The notes beneath the pieces are model-generated. The model made no database searches and was not told where the DNA came from. It was given only the letters and a program-made list of their open reading frames with translations. DNA of 64,000 nt from Mesaphorura yosii (lineage: Eukaryota; Arthropoda; Collembola; Poduromorpha; Tullbergiidae). Both the position numbers and the translations under genes were made by a program. Position 1 is the first letter of the stretch, and each line of letters opens with the position of its first letter. Below, in pieces: positions 50,680 to 62,354 of the stretch. The stretch covers positions 1 to 64,000 of the forward strand of contig WIXG01000125.1 of the NCBI GenBank assembly GCA_009869945.1, in the 5' to 3' direction.

Positions 50680-51165
50680 TCAAATTGAAACTTTAAGATG
50701 AATATCTGCGAATGGGTAAAGGGTAATATTTCCTAGAGCACCGCCTAAATTTGTTGAGACGTTTCCTTGCAGCGATCCCGTAATATTTAGACCCGGATAC
50801 TTGGCTAGGGTTGAGACCAGGTAAATGGACAGGGCCACCACGATACAGAAGAACGTGAACACAATTATTCCGCAGCCAAGAAGAAACCACGGCCTTGCGA
50901 GCCTTTGTGCGATCTCGAGGGACGTGTAACTGCTCTTGCCGCTGCCTCGGCACCTGCCACAAACTCCATTCGGGTGCGTTTCTGCATTCTCTGATTAAGA
51001 CAAGGGAAAATGTTCACAAATTAATTTGCACGTCCACGTGCATTCGTAGAAAGCAATAATTCGCTGCGTTAACTAACCTCCGAGCATCGGAATCACAGCG
51101 TCGTCCTTCATCTTGAAAGTTTCGGGCGGTTTTTTGCTTGCGCCCTTCTTCTTTTCTGAATTCAT
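50680..51165 (-). CDS. Small single-pass membrane protein, unknown function (2 exons)
   Basis: Exons 51165-51078 and 50990-50680 join (GGAG/GTTAGT to AATCAG/AG) to 132 residues. The N-terminal part is basic and soluble (NSEKKKGASKKPP), with a CGRC motif before the membrane. One strong transmembrane segment follows (WFLLGCGIIVFTFFCIVVAL), then a short outer part with NIT, NVS and NIT glycosylation sites. This suggests type II topology. The acceptor two bases upstream is needed to keep the membrane-spanning frame open; the alternative frame loses the TM. I do not recognise a family. It shares its general plan, and a phase-1 intron in the cytosolic part, with the LRR gene 1.7 kb upstream on the same strand. 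Confidence 0.6.
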
Positions 51166-52910
51166 GAGAAATAAATTAATTCAGCACAGCGCGTCTCGAT
51201 GTCAAAGTCAAATGCCCAGCGTCAGAATCACAATTAAAAGATGTGAAGTCAGTTCTCTTTCCCAAGAGCGTTTGTGGCGATGTGAGCACTTCCTCACTCA
51301 CACGTTATCACGTCGTGTTCCTTCGTAAACAAACGCCTGACACCGACTGAGTCAGAAATCCAATCTCAAAATAGATCCGAACCCTTCGACGTTGCGCTAA
51401 CTGTTGTTATTCGTGAAAGGCGTTAGATGTTCGATCTGCGTTGCAGCTTTGTGCATTGAACCCTTCGGCTCTGTTGGCTGAAGACTAATTATAAACTTAT
51501 TTTGTAATTTTGTTTAGATTTGGATACAAATGCGAAACGGAAATCCTGCCTTCGTCGAGATTTGGTCGTCAGCTGCCCATGAATAAATGCTAATTGCAAT
51601 TGCTGACTATTGCTTTTGCTATTGCATTTTGTCGAAGAGTGTAGAACAATCGTCACTGCACCGTAACGAAGCGTGTTAATTTCTTTGCTGACTGCCAACA
51701 ATTAAAGCAATGGTGCGACGTGCAGCAGAATCTAATCTTGATATCAAAAGCACATTTACGCTTGTGCTCCTTTAAGCGATTTAAGCTGCGTCGAGCGTGC
51801 AGAGCATAAGATTTGGTAATAATGTAATTAGTCATCTCAACAGGCAATAGTGTACTTACATTTCGTACACGAAAGAATGGGACAGAATCCAATTGCCCAA
51901 AGTTAAATCTCAAACCAGTCCTGAAGTAGAATTGTTGTTCGCTGAGTTGACGCTCTTAACTTGTCTTGTAAGAAAACTTGTGCTCCTTCTCCTTGCCACT
52001 TGCCTTGATGACTTGATGGCAACGCCAGTGCCAAATACGTAATAACGCAATGCTTATTAATGTCAGATGCACGATGTAATGCACGGTCACAGGATTCCGA
52101 GAAGAATGAATGCAGCAGCAGAAGGAGTCTGGGTGCAATTAAGGATGGCTTTTCCGTCCGCTGCTAATCACGCGTGACAGCAGACAGCTGAGGTTAAGGC
52201 TAAATCGATTTAGTCATCACAATTCACAAGATTCGTGCAGGACACAAGACACTTAAATTGCTACTGATTCAATTTACAAAAAGGTGAGGGACCAGTTCAC
52301 TTTACATCCAGTTCACTACGCTACTGATTGTCGATTGGATCAACTTTTCCTTATGAGAATTAAGAACTCCAGTCCACCCGTAGTCTGCACATGATTCATG
52401 ATTCATAACATCATCAGCGTGCGAATCTTTTCTTTTGCTAACTAACAAGTATAGTACAGGTACGCGGATACGAGATGCATATATTTCTGTGTTTCCCTAA
52501 TGTGCCAATAATATCAAGCATGTGTCTTTGAGTATCAAGTTCAAGCTTGTGCTAAGTGCTGAATACTCTGGCGAGTCAAGGCTGACCACATTTGCCTAAT
52601 ATTAAGGCGTAGGTATTGCTCAGAGGATGGTTACATTAATTGCATGTGCCTTCGTGCCGAACTTGCTTAAGAATGGAAAACACATGAATAGGAGGTAGAA
52701 ACAAAAAATCATTCAGTACAAATCATTGACGTGCGGATTCTGAGACGCAGAAAACAACGCGCCAGCGTCAGGCGTCGCGAATTCCCCACCGAAGCGAAGG
52801 CGAACAATGCAACAAAAAGCAGCAATAAAATGAGTTACAATGTGCTGGAGTGGAGAATCTTTTTTATTGGGCTGCAGTAACGAATTGTGAGTAATTTCTA
52901 TACATGTAGG
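51166..52910. other. Intergenic between small membrane protein and LRR gene
   Basis: No supported gene. AATAAA on the minus strand (52863-52868) fits the 3' end of the LRR gene, only about 45 bases past its stop. Confidence 0.5.
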
Positions 52911-54732
52911 TTACATTTCAGTTGTCTCCCTTGCCGCAGCAGAGAATCGCAGTCTCAGAAACGTGTCGATGTTTATGAATGCCTCGTCAACATTGCCACC
53001 TTCGACGTACAGCGCGAAAGTGTCTTTGTCGTTGGTCGAGTCATAATTTCTGCCTTCCCACTTGCCCGTGACATTGTTCTTCTTGAGAACAAATGCCTGG
53101 TTGATGTTGATGCTCACTCCAAGCTCGGCCAGCTTGGCTTGGATTGTTGCGTTGATGGCCGGAGTCTGGAACTGCTCGCTGCCAGGGCTCACACGCCCGA
53201 GGAACTGGAAGCTTGTGCTGTCATCAAACAGGACGAACTCAATAGCCGGCATCTTCATAACGTTCAGCCAAAGCTCAAATCGTGAGAAGGGAACACTGCC
53301 AAAATTCTTGCCGTCGAAGAATATCCGCTTCGTGTCGAATATCTCGTGGAACTTGCTGATGATGGCTGGATTTTTTATTCCGATGTGATGAAGGTACAAA
53401 TGATTCAGGGTAAATTTGGTGTCAAGTAATGTGATGTTGTTTCTGTAGTCGATTTCAACCAATCCCAGTCTCAGCTCACGGACATTTGTGGTGACGTCGA
53501 CAAGATCGATTTGCTCCATTTCCTTTGGAAAGTGCTCTGACCCCATAAAGTAGAGTCTGTGCAGCTTCTTGAATTTACTGATGGTGCTCGACAGAAGCTT
53601 TGGGTTCTCGGTGAAGTTGATGCTGCCCAAATGCAGCTGAGTTAGCTGATCGTAGAATTTTGCCAGCAAAGAGAGCTTCAGTGGGCAGGTGCGGAGGTTC
53701 AGCTTTTTCAGCTGGAAATAGGGCGGATTTTCCTTCAAAAGATTTGTCAGAATTTCCTCACTGAACCCAAGCACGGACGTCAGCTCTCCTTCGTCCTTGT
53801 CCAGCGTGAATAAATGAAAGCCAAACAAAGTGATTTGGATTGTGGCATTAAGTTGGTACACACGCGATATGTCCAACCTCGAACTACGATAGTCCCTTAA
53901 AGAAAGAACGTCCCTAGTGTTAAAGAATATTAAGGACTTCAAACAGTCCTTATCTTGAAACGTAGAAAACGTCAACGCTGAACTCAAATCACTAACGGAG
54001 CAGTTTCGGTTTTTAAAGCGCAGCATTTCCCGTGCTCCGATGGGTTGATTCAACTCAAGCTTGTAATACCGCAATGCAGGCAGAAAGACTTCCTTTTGAA
54101 CACCCATTCGGCCGAAGAAGGTGACATTCACCAGCGAGAGTGTCTTCAACTTGCTCAAGCGATCGAGTTCATTGAGAAGAACAGCTGGATTGACTTCGAC
54201 ATTGTTGAGCCTCAGGTGAACGATTGACCACTTGTTGGGAATCGATACAAACTGCTCCATCATGTCCGACTTCTCCGTTCCGTTCAGGGTGAACGTGTAT
54301 TCGTACTTGGATCTGATTGTCTCTTTATCGTCGTCGATAATGTCCCTCCACGAGTCCCGCTCCTTGTAATATTGACGTTCAGTCTGCCTTTCCACTTCCA
54401 TTATCGCCAGGTCGAGGATCAGAACGAGGGAGAGGGTGATACCGATGGTGATCAGCAAAGCGAGCAGAGCAGTTCTTGCGGAGAAGCAGCAGGCGCACGC
54501 CTCCTTCGATGGTTGGTCGCTGCCAACTGCAAGAATTGTACACTTTAGCTGCTTTATTCTGGTGCTAGAAGGCATGCGATGCAAATTACAACTTGCAAAT
54601 CTTACCGTCACTTGTACTTTCACCACCGAGAATCTGCCTCATCTCAGTATCAGAATGAGCCCGTGTGCTGGTCACTTCCGGTTCCAGGTCCAACTCGTCC
54701 GAACCAGCGTCGAAAGAATTCCTGGTGGCCAT
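52911..54732 (-). CDS. Type II membrane protein with irregular leucine-rich repeats, unknown function
   Basis: Two exons, 54732-54606 and 54526-52911, give about 580 residues. The first 60 residues are acidic and cytosolic, starting MATRNSFDAGSDELDLEPEV, and end in a Cys cluster (ACACC). One transmembrane segment follows (ALLALLITIGITLSLVLILD), then an ectodomain of about 490 residues. Irregular LRR strands recur: VHLRLNNVEVN, LKTLSLVNVTF, LKKLNLRTCPLK, LTQLHLGSINFTEN, LHRLYFMGSEHF, VRELRLGLVEID and LNHLYLHHIGI. Several N-glycosylation sites are present. There is no secretion signal ahead of the TM, so type II orientation is inferred. No enzyme motif. The nearly intronless ectodomain and lack of a known family suggest a lineage-restricted cell-surface protein. 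Confidence 0.75.
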
Positions 54733-55269
54733 ATTTTGTTTTAAGCACAGGACCACAGGAGGCGACGTACAATTTTCTGTTTATACTCCTACTAGAAAGC
54801 AGGCATTTCCACAGTGCGCATTGGAATGAGCAACGAGGCATTGCATTATGAAAATTATGATCGAGTTGGTGCTCTGTCGAGATCTTTCAACGAATCGAAT
54901 GTTGTATTTTGACCTTTTGAACGCTTACATTGAAACAGGGTTATCAACGGATGTCACCACATAAATAAAGAGCTTGCTTACATCTCCGTGCTGTTTTAAT
55001 AAATCAGGATATTTTACTGTGTTAAAATAAACATGCAACAAAGATGACATATTTTACTGAAGTGTCTATATTTGTACAAGTGCAAGTACATATGAGAGTT
55101 ACCCTAAATTAATGCTCAACATTGTAAATTGAAACTATAAAGTTATACAAGGTCTTTACTAAAAGATTTATTTAACACTAGTCTTCCTGCTTGAAGTGTC
55201 GTCACGAGCATTTAAGTTTTCAAAGTCTAAGCACTAACCGGAAAAACGGACCTTACAGAATCTACCTTC
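54733..55269. other. LRR upstream region and SF1 3'UTR
   Basis: AATAAA on the minus strand at 55167-55172, about 100 bases past the SF1 stop, fits the SF1 3' end. The remaining 430 bases separate the two tandem minus-strand genes and must contain the LRR promoter. Confidence 0.5.
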
Positions 55270-58200
55270 TCAGTTCGGTGGTGGTGGAGGAGGTTTGTAG
55301 TCTGGCGGAGGAGGTGGGGGTGGGTTGACAGATGACATACCGTACGAGCCTCCTTGTTGCCAATACATACCTGAAAATACAGTGTCAATGTTACAACACT
55401 ATTAAAATCACTATCGTCGCCACTATTAAAATCTCTGATCTGATATTTACCAGGTGGTGGAGGTTGGCTTGGAGGAGGAGGCACAGGCGGAGGTGGAACA
55501 GGTGTCGACCACTGCTGAGCTCCCCACTGCTGTTTTTGAGTCTGCTGTTGATATGTTTGCGGTGGATATTCCCAAGATTGTTGCCCCATCAAAGAAGGTG
55601 CTTTTTCACCAGGAGGCTGTGGCTGCGTATTAGCCCAAGCATCTAAAATGAGACAAACCATAATGGTCAAATATGCTATGGAGTAAACGAAAGAAGCAAA
55701 TTCTAATGAATAGATTTGGATTTCGTTTTACCTTTCGGAGGTCGAGGCTGCATCATTTGTGGTGGTGGTTGTACTTGAATACTCATGAGTTGTTTCAATG
55801 GCGCAGGTTTGCCGAACAGGTTGCCCGTTGAGGTCGCCTGAGTAGGACGGTCACTGTTGCCTGAACTGGGAGGTGGACCCTCGCCAAGTTCTGCCATCAG
55901 CGACATATATTCCTCGTCGATCTTTGCCTTTTCACTCTCGTTTACAATAGGAGGTCCTCCAGCGCCAGGTCTTTTCATCCTTGGAGACAAAGATACCGAA
56001 AAAACGTTTAATCTCAACAAACTTTAGATTGTAAATTGCGGTATCTCATATCTTTCCAACCTGCAATCCTTCGCAATGTGGCCAGCTCCTCCACAGACTG
56101 TACACACAACACTGCTCGTGATGTTGGGCTTGTCCGGACAATTCCAAGTACGATGAGAAGTTGCACCGCAATTGGTACATTTCGGACCTTCGCCCTCCCT
56201 CAGAGTGCCGTTCAAGAGTGCCAACTCTCGCAGTTGATTTTTCCTTAAATCGTTCTGTGATTCTGGCATTTCTATTCCTTGACGAATTATCTCCTTGATT
56301 TTATCGCAAGCTTTCTTGACAGAGTCTGGGTTGTTGCTGGTGACGTACGCGTGGAGGGGCTCATCTTCTCCAGGCAGCGGGTGACCAGCTTTGCCACCGA
56401 CTTTGCCTTCTTTAACGGAGCCCTTCCCTCGTATAATAATTTTTGCGCCAGTATCCTTTTCCAATCCTTTCAATGTGTTTCCACGAGGTCCAATCAGCAA
56501 CCCAACGAAGTTTATTTCTGGGTTTTCTTCTTGGGGAATTGGAACTCGGTCCACAATCTTGATTACCGGGGCACTGTGTGGCAAAACCAAGGTTGTGTGT
56601 AATGTTGTATTGGATTATGCCTTTACTAATCTAGTGCAACGTAATGGCCTCTTACCGATAATCGGCCGGAGCTTTGTACTCAGGATTCAGTTTCAGAAGA
56701 CGCTGAATCAACTTGTGACGCTCTTCTTCCAACTTCTTTCTTGTGCGGTAATCTCTGGTGTTTAGCCTCTTTCCATCCGTTCCGTAGATTGGTTCCGGCG
56801 ACGGCGACCTGACAGAAACAAATAGTAACCCACATGGAGATTTGCTGAACATGATTACATGGTTCCTAAAATTATTTATTAGCGCTTAATAAATGCCCTA
56901 TGCAAAATCTCCTTGTGGGGGTTACTATTTGGCAGAATCTTAGAAGATAACAGAGTTAATCTCTCTCTTTTCCTAGGTTTACATTCATTTTGACAAAATT
57001 ACATTTTGAAGCAATTAACAGCATAAATCAGTGCTCTGAACGATAATGCGATAAATCCAACAAACTGAACTGGATAGGTTACCAGTCTGAGTTCACCTTA
57101 AACTGAAAATGTATGCCTTGTGTCTTTCAGCTGATGATGCTAGAATTGCTATTATTTGATGGAAGGCATAGTCAAGATTATGAACATTAAGCATTATCAA
57201 GCCAGAGCACTGATCTTTATAAAAACATTAGTAGAGAGTATAGTGGAATCCTGAAAAAGAGTTTGATTGAGGGTTCGGAGTATCCGTCGGACCTGTCTTC
57301 AGCATTCGGTGGTATTCCCAAATCTCCAGTGCGAAGTTTTCGTGTTAACTCTTCAATTTGAAGCTGAGCTGCAAGAAGATCAGTTAAAAGATGAGGGTCC
57401 GTTCGATCAAAGAAGAACAAACGTACCCCCACCCACAACAGTAAGTTATTGGTTCAATTAATGTCTTATTAACTACAACCTATAATAGAAATGGGTTATG
57501 TGTTGGACTTGACAGCTTCGCTTGCTGAGGAACGACAGTTAATCATCGACAGCTACGCTACATAATCGAAATTACAGGTCAGATTAAATGTAACAAATCG
57601 TTACATTTCCAGCCCTGAAAATGTAAATGTTTATATTTCCTGAAGCAATGGGGAATGATGTTGCCGTATCCTCACCATCTCATGAGCGAAGCGAAGCTTT
57701 GACGGGAGACGTCCTGAAATCTGTCTGGTTGTGAAGAACTTTTCGTGGAATTATTAGAACAGATTAGAACTGGTGTGTGTTCATACACACGTACTCACAC
57801 TCTTATCTTAACGAATAATTTGTATGGGACAAGGGCAAGGGCGAGTAAAACCTGCCTAAAGTAGCACTAGTCTAAATTATTTTTGTAAAGGTCGACCAAG
57901 AGGGACTTACCAACATAGGCCTCAGCTTGATCAGCAGGCAAATCCGGTGGTAAAATGGTTGGCATGCCTGGAATAACAGCCTTTTCATTCTCAGAACCCA
58001 TCCATCGTGAGCGTCTCTTCCTTTTTCTCTCCTTCTTTGCCTCGTCATCAACTGATCTATCACCATCTGAAATATCCCAAACAAATGAAATGGTAGAATG
58101 TGCCGGCTCTGGGTTGGAACGTTTGCTACGTTCATTTCTTAACAACTAGCAACTCACCTTCATTTCCACGCTTTATGCTGGTGTAGTCTGATGACACCTT

Positions 58201-58659
58201 CACAAGGGCGGAAGAGGGACCTGAATTACTAGAAGGTTCACTCCAAGAGGAGTAATCCGTTGACATTTTTGGACCTCCTGTATTTTGCTGCTGGATTTGC
58301 TGGCTGTACAGCGTTGCATAATTATTTACGGATGAGTTTGAGTTGGGCATGTTTGGATAAGTATTAAACGTTGTGGTAGAGGTGGAGTTAATGATATTAA
58401 AATATTGCTCATATTCATAGTGATGTTTCTTCAAGTCAAAGCTAATCGAAGCCGTAGAAGAAGACTGCCCAGGTGCTTGTGTTGGAATAGACATTAGTGG
58501 CTGAGGTTGTTGACTGGTGCTGCTGTAACTGTTGCTGTCCCCCATTAAGTATGACGGTTTAAGTAGTGACGAGCCGCTAGGCTTTGAAATTCCGGGATTA
58601 ACCGGAGGCCTGCCTAAGGGCACTTTGTTCGCGTCTGTGATAACTCTTTTAGATTCCAT
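55270..58659 (-). CDS. SF1: Splicing factor 1 / branchpoint-binding protein, 8 exons
   Basis: Exons 58659-58158, 58066-57911, 57368-57293, 56808-56656, 56573-56061, 55979-55732, 55642-55451 and 55370-55270 give about 646 residues. A Ser/Gln/Pro-rich leader of about 165 residues precedes the basic RKRKRRSRW U2AF ligand motif, so the N-terminus is much longer than in human SF1. Then come VIPGMPT, LTRKLRTGDLGIPPN and the SPSP motif (RSPSPEP). The KH-QUA2 branchpoint-binding domain has NFVGLLIGPRG (GPRG at 324-327). Two CCHC zinc knuckles follow (residues 428-441 and 453-466), then SLMAELGE and a Pro-rich C-terminal tail ending in PPPPPPN. It acts in the nucleus, binding the intron branchpoint with U2AF at the first step of spliceosome assembly. 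The donor after exon 3 (GTCCGA) is non-consensus, but the protein joint is exact. Confidence 0.97.
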
Positions 58660-59401
58660 GGTCTTTTAGAACAGTTGGCCTACTACCACAAGACAAATTA
58701 GTATCTTGACGGGACCGACCGGCACGTCAATCCATAATGTTTATTACGTCCTTACCAGAGAGAGTAGGAGCAAAATGCAGGAAACGAACGTACAGTCGAG
58801 GTACCAACAATTTAGCAATATGGCCAATCTTGCGTTGGTTAAAACGTTGGTCGACACTTGAAGTCAGTTTCTCGCCACAGTTCTTGGTTCCGATCGGTTC
58901 CTCCGATGTCACAAGACGCCCACGTCAAAGGTCAAATCGACTGGCACAAAAATACAACTACTTTGTACCTCGTGAATTGGAAAGCGTTTAACTTTAACTT
59001 GCTTCTAAATGAACTTTTTAAATGAGTTTTATTCAAACAGATTCGTTTTCGTAATTTGTTATCCAATACATGTACCCAGCAGCATAGCGCTCTCATTCGA
59101 TACTTACGCCAATAACCTTTTATATCTACACGCAAAATAACATTTACAAGCGTCGTCCGTCCGCGTCCGCCGCACAGCCAACGTCACTCGTAGCGCTAAA
59201 TCCACATGGATCAATTGCAAAAACGAGCCAAGCTTCGAATCTGTTTCATTGCAACCAATTCGGCACAACGAGATAACGAGAGAAATTGACTTTTAGCGTA
59301 ATTCTAATTCAAATTGAGAATTAACCGGTTCAATTGAAGGAGTTGTATTAGTTAACTTTCAAACATATCTTGGGTTTACGTGTGCATTCAATCGGAAGGC
59401 A
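58660..59401. promoter_or_regulatory. Bidirectional promoter region between SF1 and prefoldin 1
   Basis: The ATGs of two housekeeping genes lie head to head 742 bases apart. A CpG-rich patch (GCGTCCGCCGC, about 59160-59172) sits in an otherwise AT-rich interval. No TATA box is evident, as usual for housekeeping promoters. Shared control is inferred from position. Confidence 0.5.
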
Positions 59402-60050
59402 ATGAGTTCGACGGAAAAGGTCCCTGCAGTTGATCAGGAACTTAAAAGGGTAAGACTGTGACACCGGCATGCCTCTTCATGCAATTAATTAAGTATTGGT
59501 AACTTAATATAATGATGCTTCTTGCAGGCGTTCGCGGAATTACAACAGAAAATGATCGACACAAGGCAGAAGCTCAAGTTTGCAGACGGTCAAGTGGATG
59601 GAATCAAGCGCACAATTCTTCATAAACAAATTACGGACAAAGAAATGAGCGTAAGTAAAATTAATAACTGTAATTTGAAGTACGCTGATACGCACGGTAC
59701 GTTCAAATTCAAAGTTTTTAATTTGTACGTTATGCACAGGCCTTACCTCCAGACACGAAGGTGTATCAAGGAGTGGGAAGATGCTTCTTCAGCTCATCAG
59801 TCCCTGAAGTGCGACAAAATATTAATAAAGCGGTTAATGAACTGCAAGATAAAATTAAAGTGTACGAGGTGAGTAAATGAAAGTATTAAGGACGAATTGC
59901 CTCCTTGCCTGATTGAAGAGACGACGAAATATGATGACATGATGGCGATAATTTTGATTGCAGCAAAACAAGGACTTCCTCGAAAAAGATCTTAAAAACA
60001 GCGAAAATTCATTAAGAGAGTTGGTCACACAGAAGAAAAACGCGTTATAG
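59402..60050 (+). CDS. PFDN1: Prefoldin subunit 1, 4 exons
   Basis: Exons 59402-59449, 59528-59650, 59740-59868 and 59964-60050, all phase 0, give 128 residues, close to the usual length of about 122. Two long coiled-coil helices flank a central beta hairpin with the family marks AFAELQQKM, LPPDTKVYQGVGRCF and VNELQDKIKVYE. As a beta-type subunit it should assemble into the cytosolic hexameric prefoldin that hands actin and tubulin to the CCT chaperonin. AATAAA at 60197-60202 ends the transcript. Confidence 0.95.
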
Positions 60051-60196
60051 TTTTCGAGGTACGCCTAAGGTTCCCCAATTAGTTTGTTTCATGAGATGCA
60101 CCGTACTAGTTTAATTTGTAACCAATAACCTAACCTCTTGTCTTTTTATCTATGGCATGGTTCGATATTGTATACTTACTAAACTCAAATAATCCA

Positions 60197-60260
60197 AATA
60201 AACAGATGAAATTTAACGAATTCCCCATTAATTTGAGTTAATGAAACGTGTCAGTTTATT
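60197..60260. terminator. Facing poly(A) signals of prefoldin 1 and METAP1
   Basis: Plus-strand AATAAA at 60197-60202 and minus-strand AATAAA at 60255-60260 terminate two convergent genes whose stop codons are only about 275 bases apart. Confidence 0.55.
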
Positions 60261-60325
60261 GCATCTTTGCACTATTCATCAGAATTCATTTCACTTAAGA
60301 AATATTAACACTTTTATAATAAGAT

Positions 60326-62354
60326 CTAGGTCGATGTGGAGTCCATGAAGTACGGCTGTCCATTCCGATCCAGGCGGCGTGTCAGCACTTCGACTCCAGT
60401 GTCCGTCACTAGAAAAGTTTCCTCGAATTGTGCAGAAAGTTTGCCTGCGGTGAAAGAAGCATCAAATTAGCTCTAGAGGTTCGAGTGATGACAAATTATT
60501 TCGACCCGCCGGATTAGGAAGTTTACCATCTTGTGTGACAGCAGTCCAGTCGTCGGGCCAAGTTTCATCTCTCCAGATCCCTTCAGAAATCATAGGCTCG
60601 ATTGTAAAACAGTGTCCAGCCTTCATTACGCCGACGGCTTTGTTCTTCGCGTAATGAGGTATGCTTGGAGTGGTATGAAACAACGAGTGAATTCCATGTC
60701 CACAATCTGTCACGAATGTCAATTACGAATGTCAATTGTCAGACAAATATATATTATACTAAATAGAGATTAAGAAGTTAAATAATAGTTTATAATAATG
60801 TAAGAACGGCACCAAAGAGAATTCGCTAACGATTTACGAATTTAGGTAACGAGTGAGTAATATGGAGACTTCTTGAACGGCACGATAGACTGTGTATGAG
60901 AAGTGAGAAAGCAGTCTTGCTTGTGACGGTGCTCTTTTCCTCTTGCTTTTCTTATTCTGCGTCACCGAAGGATGCCCTTTACGTCACAACGGAAACGGCA
61001 GTGCCTTCTACGGGAAGTTCCACATTGCCGAAGAAGATATTGTTAAGTTAAACTTTCTTAAGTAAAAGAAGTTTCCATTCACTGTTAAACTAAAAACTTG
61101 TTCGTTGTTCTTCTAAAAATGTGAGCTACTTATAAAAAGAATTCATGCAAAGGTATCTTACTTACAACTTCTGACCACAGAGAATCCACTCGCTTGAGCA
61201 TGTTTCTGAATGACGTTTCCGACATCTCGATACTTCGTTCCAGGTTTAACTGAGAAAAAGACAGTACCGTTTGGTTAATTAATTACCCTGGGACCAGAAG
61301 GTCTTCTTCATTCTTCATAGCTTATAATTTAAAATTTACTCATTTCAATAGACTTCTGTAAGCACTCCCAAGTAGTCTTCACTAATTTCTCAGCTGCGGA
61401 CGAAACATTTCCAAGACAGAACGTCTCGTTCAGGTCACCATGAAATCCTCGATGGTAGACTGTAACGTCTACGTTGCAAATATCTCCGTCTCTTAATAAT
61501 CTCATGTCGGGTATTCCGTGGCAGATGACTTCGTTGATGGAAGTACAGCATGATTTGGGAAATTTGTAATAATTTAGAGGTGATGGGTAGCATTCGCGGT
61601 CAATACAAGCTTCATGAACAATGCGATCAACTTCGTCCGTTGTGACACCCACTCCAATCACTTTGGCAGCTTCGTCCAGTACTTCCCGCCCAAGCTGTTG
61701 AGGACGTTAGTAAAGATTAGGAATTTTTCAAGATGGCTCATTACAATTTGTTGCATGTGTTAAATGTATTTGTATATTTACCTTTCCGGCTACCCGCACT
61801 CCTTCGATTTCCTCATCAGTCAAAACTTTGATGCTTGAGTTTCCTCTAAGCTCGAGCTCACTGAAAGGAGTACCTTCAGGATTCTGGGCGTAATCAGGCC
61901 TAGTAATTGTGTCAGGAACAGTTCTTTTAGGTGTAACAGGCGCTGGACGCAGAGAGCCAGTGAAACGGTGTCCGGGCCACGGATTGTAGTTTGCAACCAC
62001 GTCCCCATTTATGAAATTGTTAATGACGGCAGGTTTATCCGCTTCTGCAAAAAGAGACAATTGCACAGAATTATTATTGCAAGTGCCAACAGAATAACAA
62101 GTGGTTACTGAGTGTGGTCGTACTTGGTGGTTTATGGGCCTTATGAACAGCCTTGTGTTCTGCCCACTGATTCTTGAAGCATTCCTAGAATAGCAGTCTC
62201 GTTAGCACTTGTCATCAGGTTTTTATTGAAATTATTGGTAGTGCATTACCTGAGAACAAAAGAAGGATCCAGAAATATTCAGCTTAATACATGTTGGGCA
62301 CTGCAATTTGGCTTCCTCTTCACACGATGGAGTGATACATTTCTGCGCGGACAT
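60326..62354 (-). CDS. METAP1: Methionine aminopeptidase 1 (cytosolic type), 7 exons
   Basis: Exons 62354-62250, 62184-62124, 62044-61782, 61694-61340, 61249-61166, 60706-60527 and 60444-60326 give 388 residues, the length of animal METAP1. The N-terminal zinc-finger domain (CITPSC, CPTC, FFCSQEC and a distal His) is typical of the cytosolic ribosome-associated enzyme and absent from the mitochondrial form. The catalytic domain has [16 protein letters not shown] and [11 protein letters not shown]. Metal-binding Asp residues lie in NVDVTVYH and GDLNETF, a His in GHGIHSLFH, and Glu residues in FTIEPMI and [12 protein letters not shown]. It removes the initiator Met from nascent chains. The donor after exon 4 is A/GTAAAT and the joint EMIKPG matches the family. 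Confidence 0.97.
60896..61051 (+). CDS. Possible small secreted peptide inside a METAP1 intron (opposite strand)
   Basis: An ATG at 60896 opens a 51-codon frame with a signal-peptide-like start ([20 protein letters not shown]), then a short polar Thr/Ser-rich remainder and stop TAA. It lies wholly in the 459-base intron between METAP1 exons 5 and 6 on the other strand. No promoter, poly(A) signal or relative is evident, so chance is quite possible. Confidence 0.2.
   Translation: MRSEKAVLLVTVLFSSCFSYSASPKDALYVTTETAVPSTGSSTLPKKILLS

Noticed and set aside
52887-53388. Plus-strand frames across the LRR gene
   Set aside because: These are shadows of the large minus-strand exon, which has clear LRR periodicity and a TM segment.
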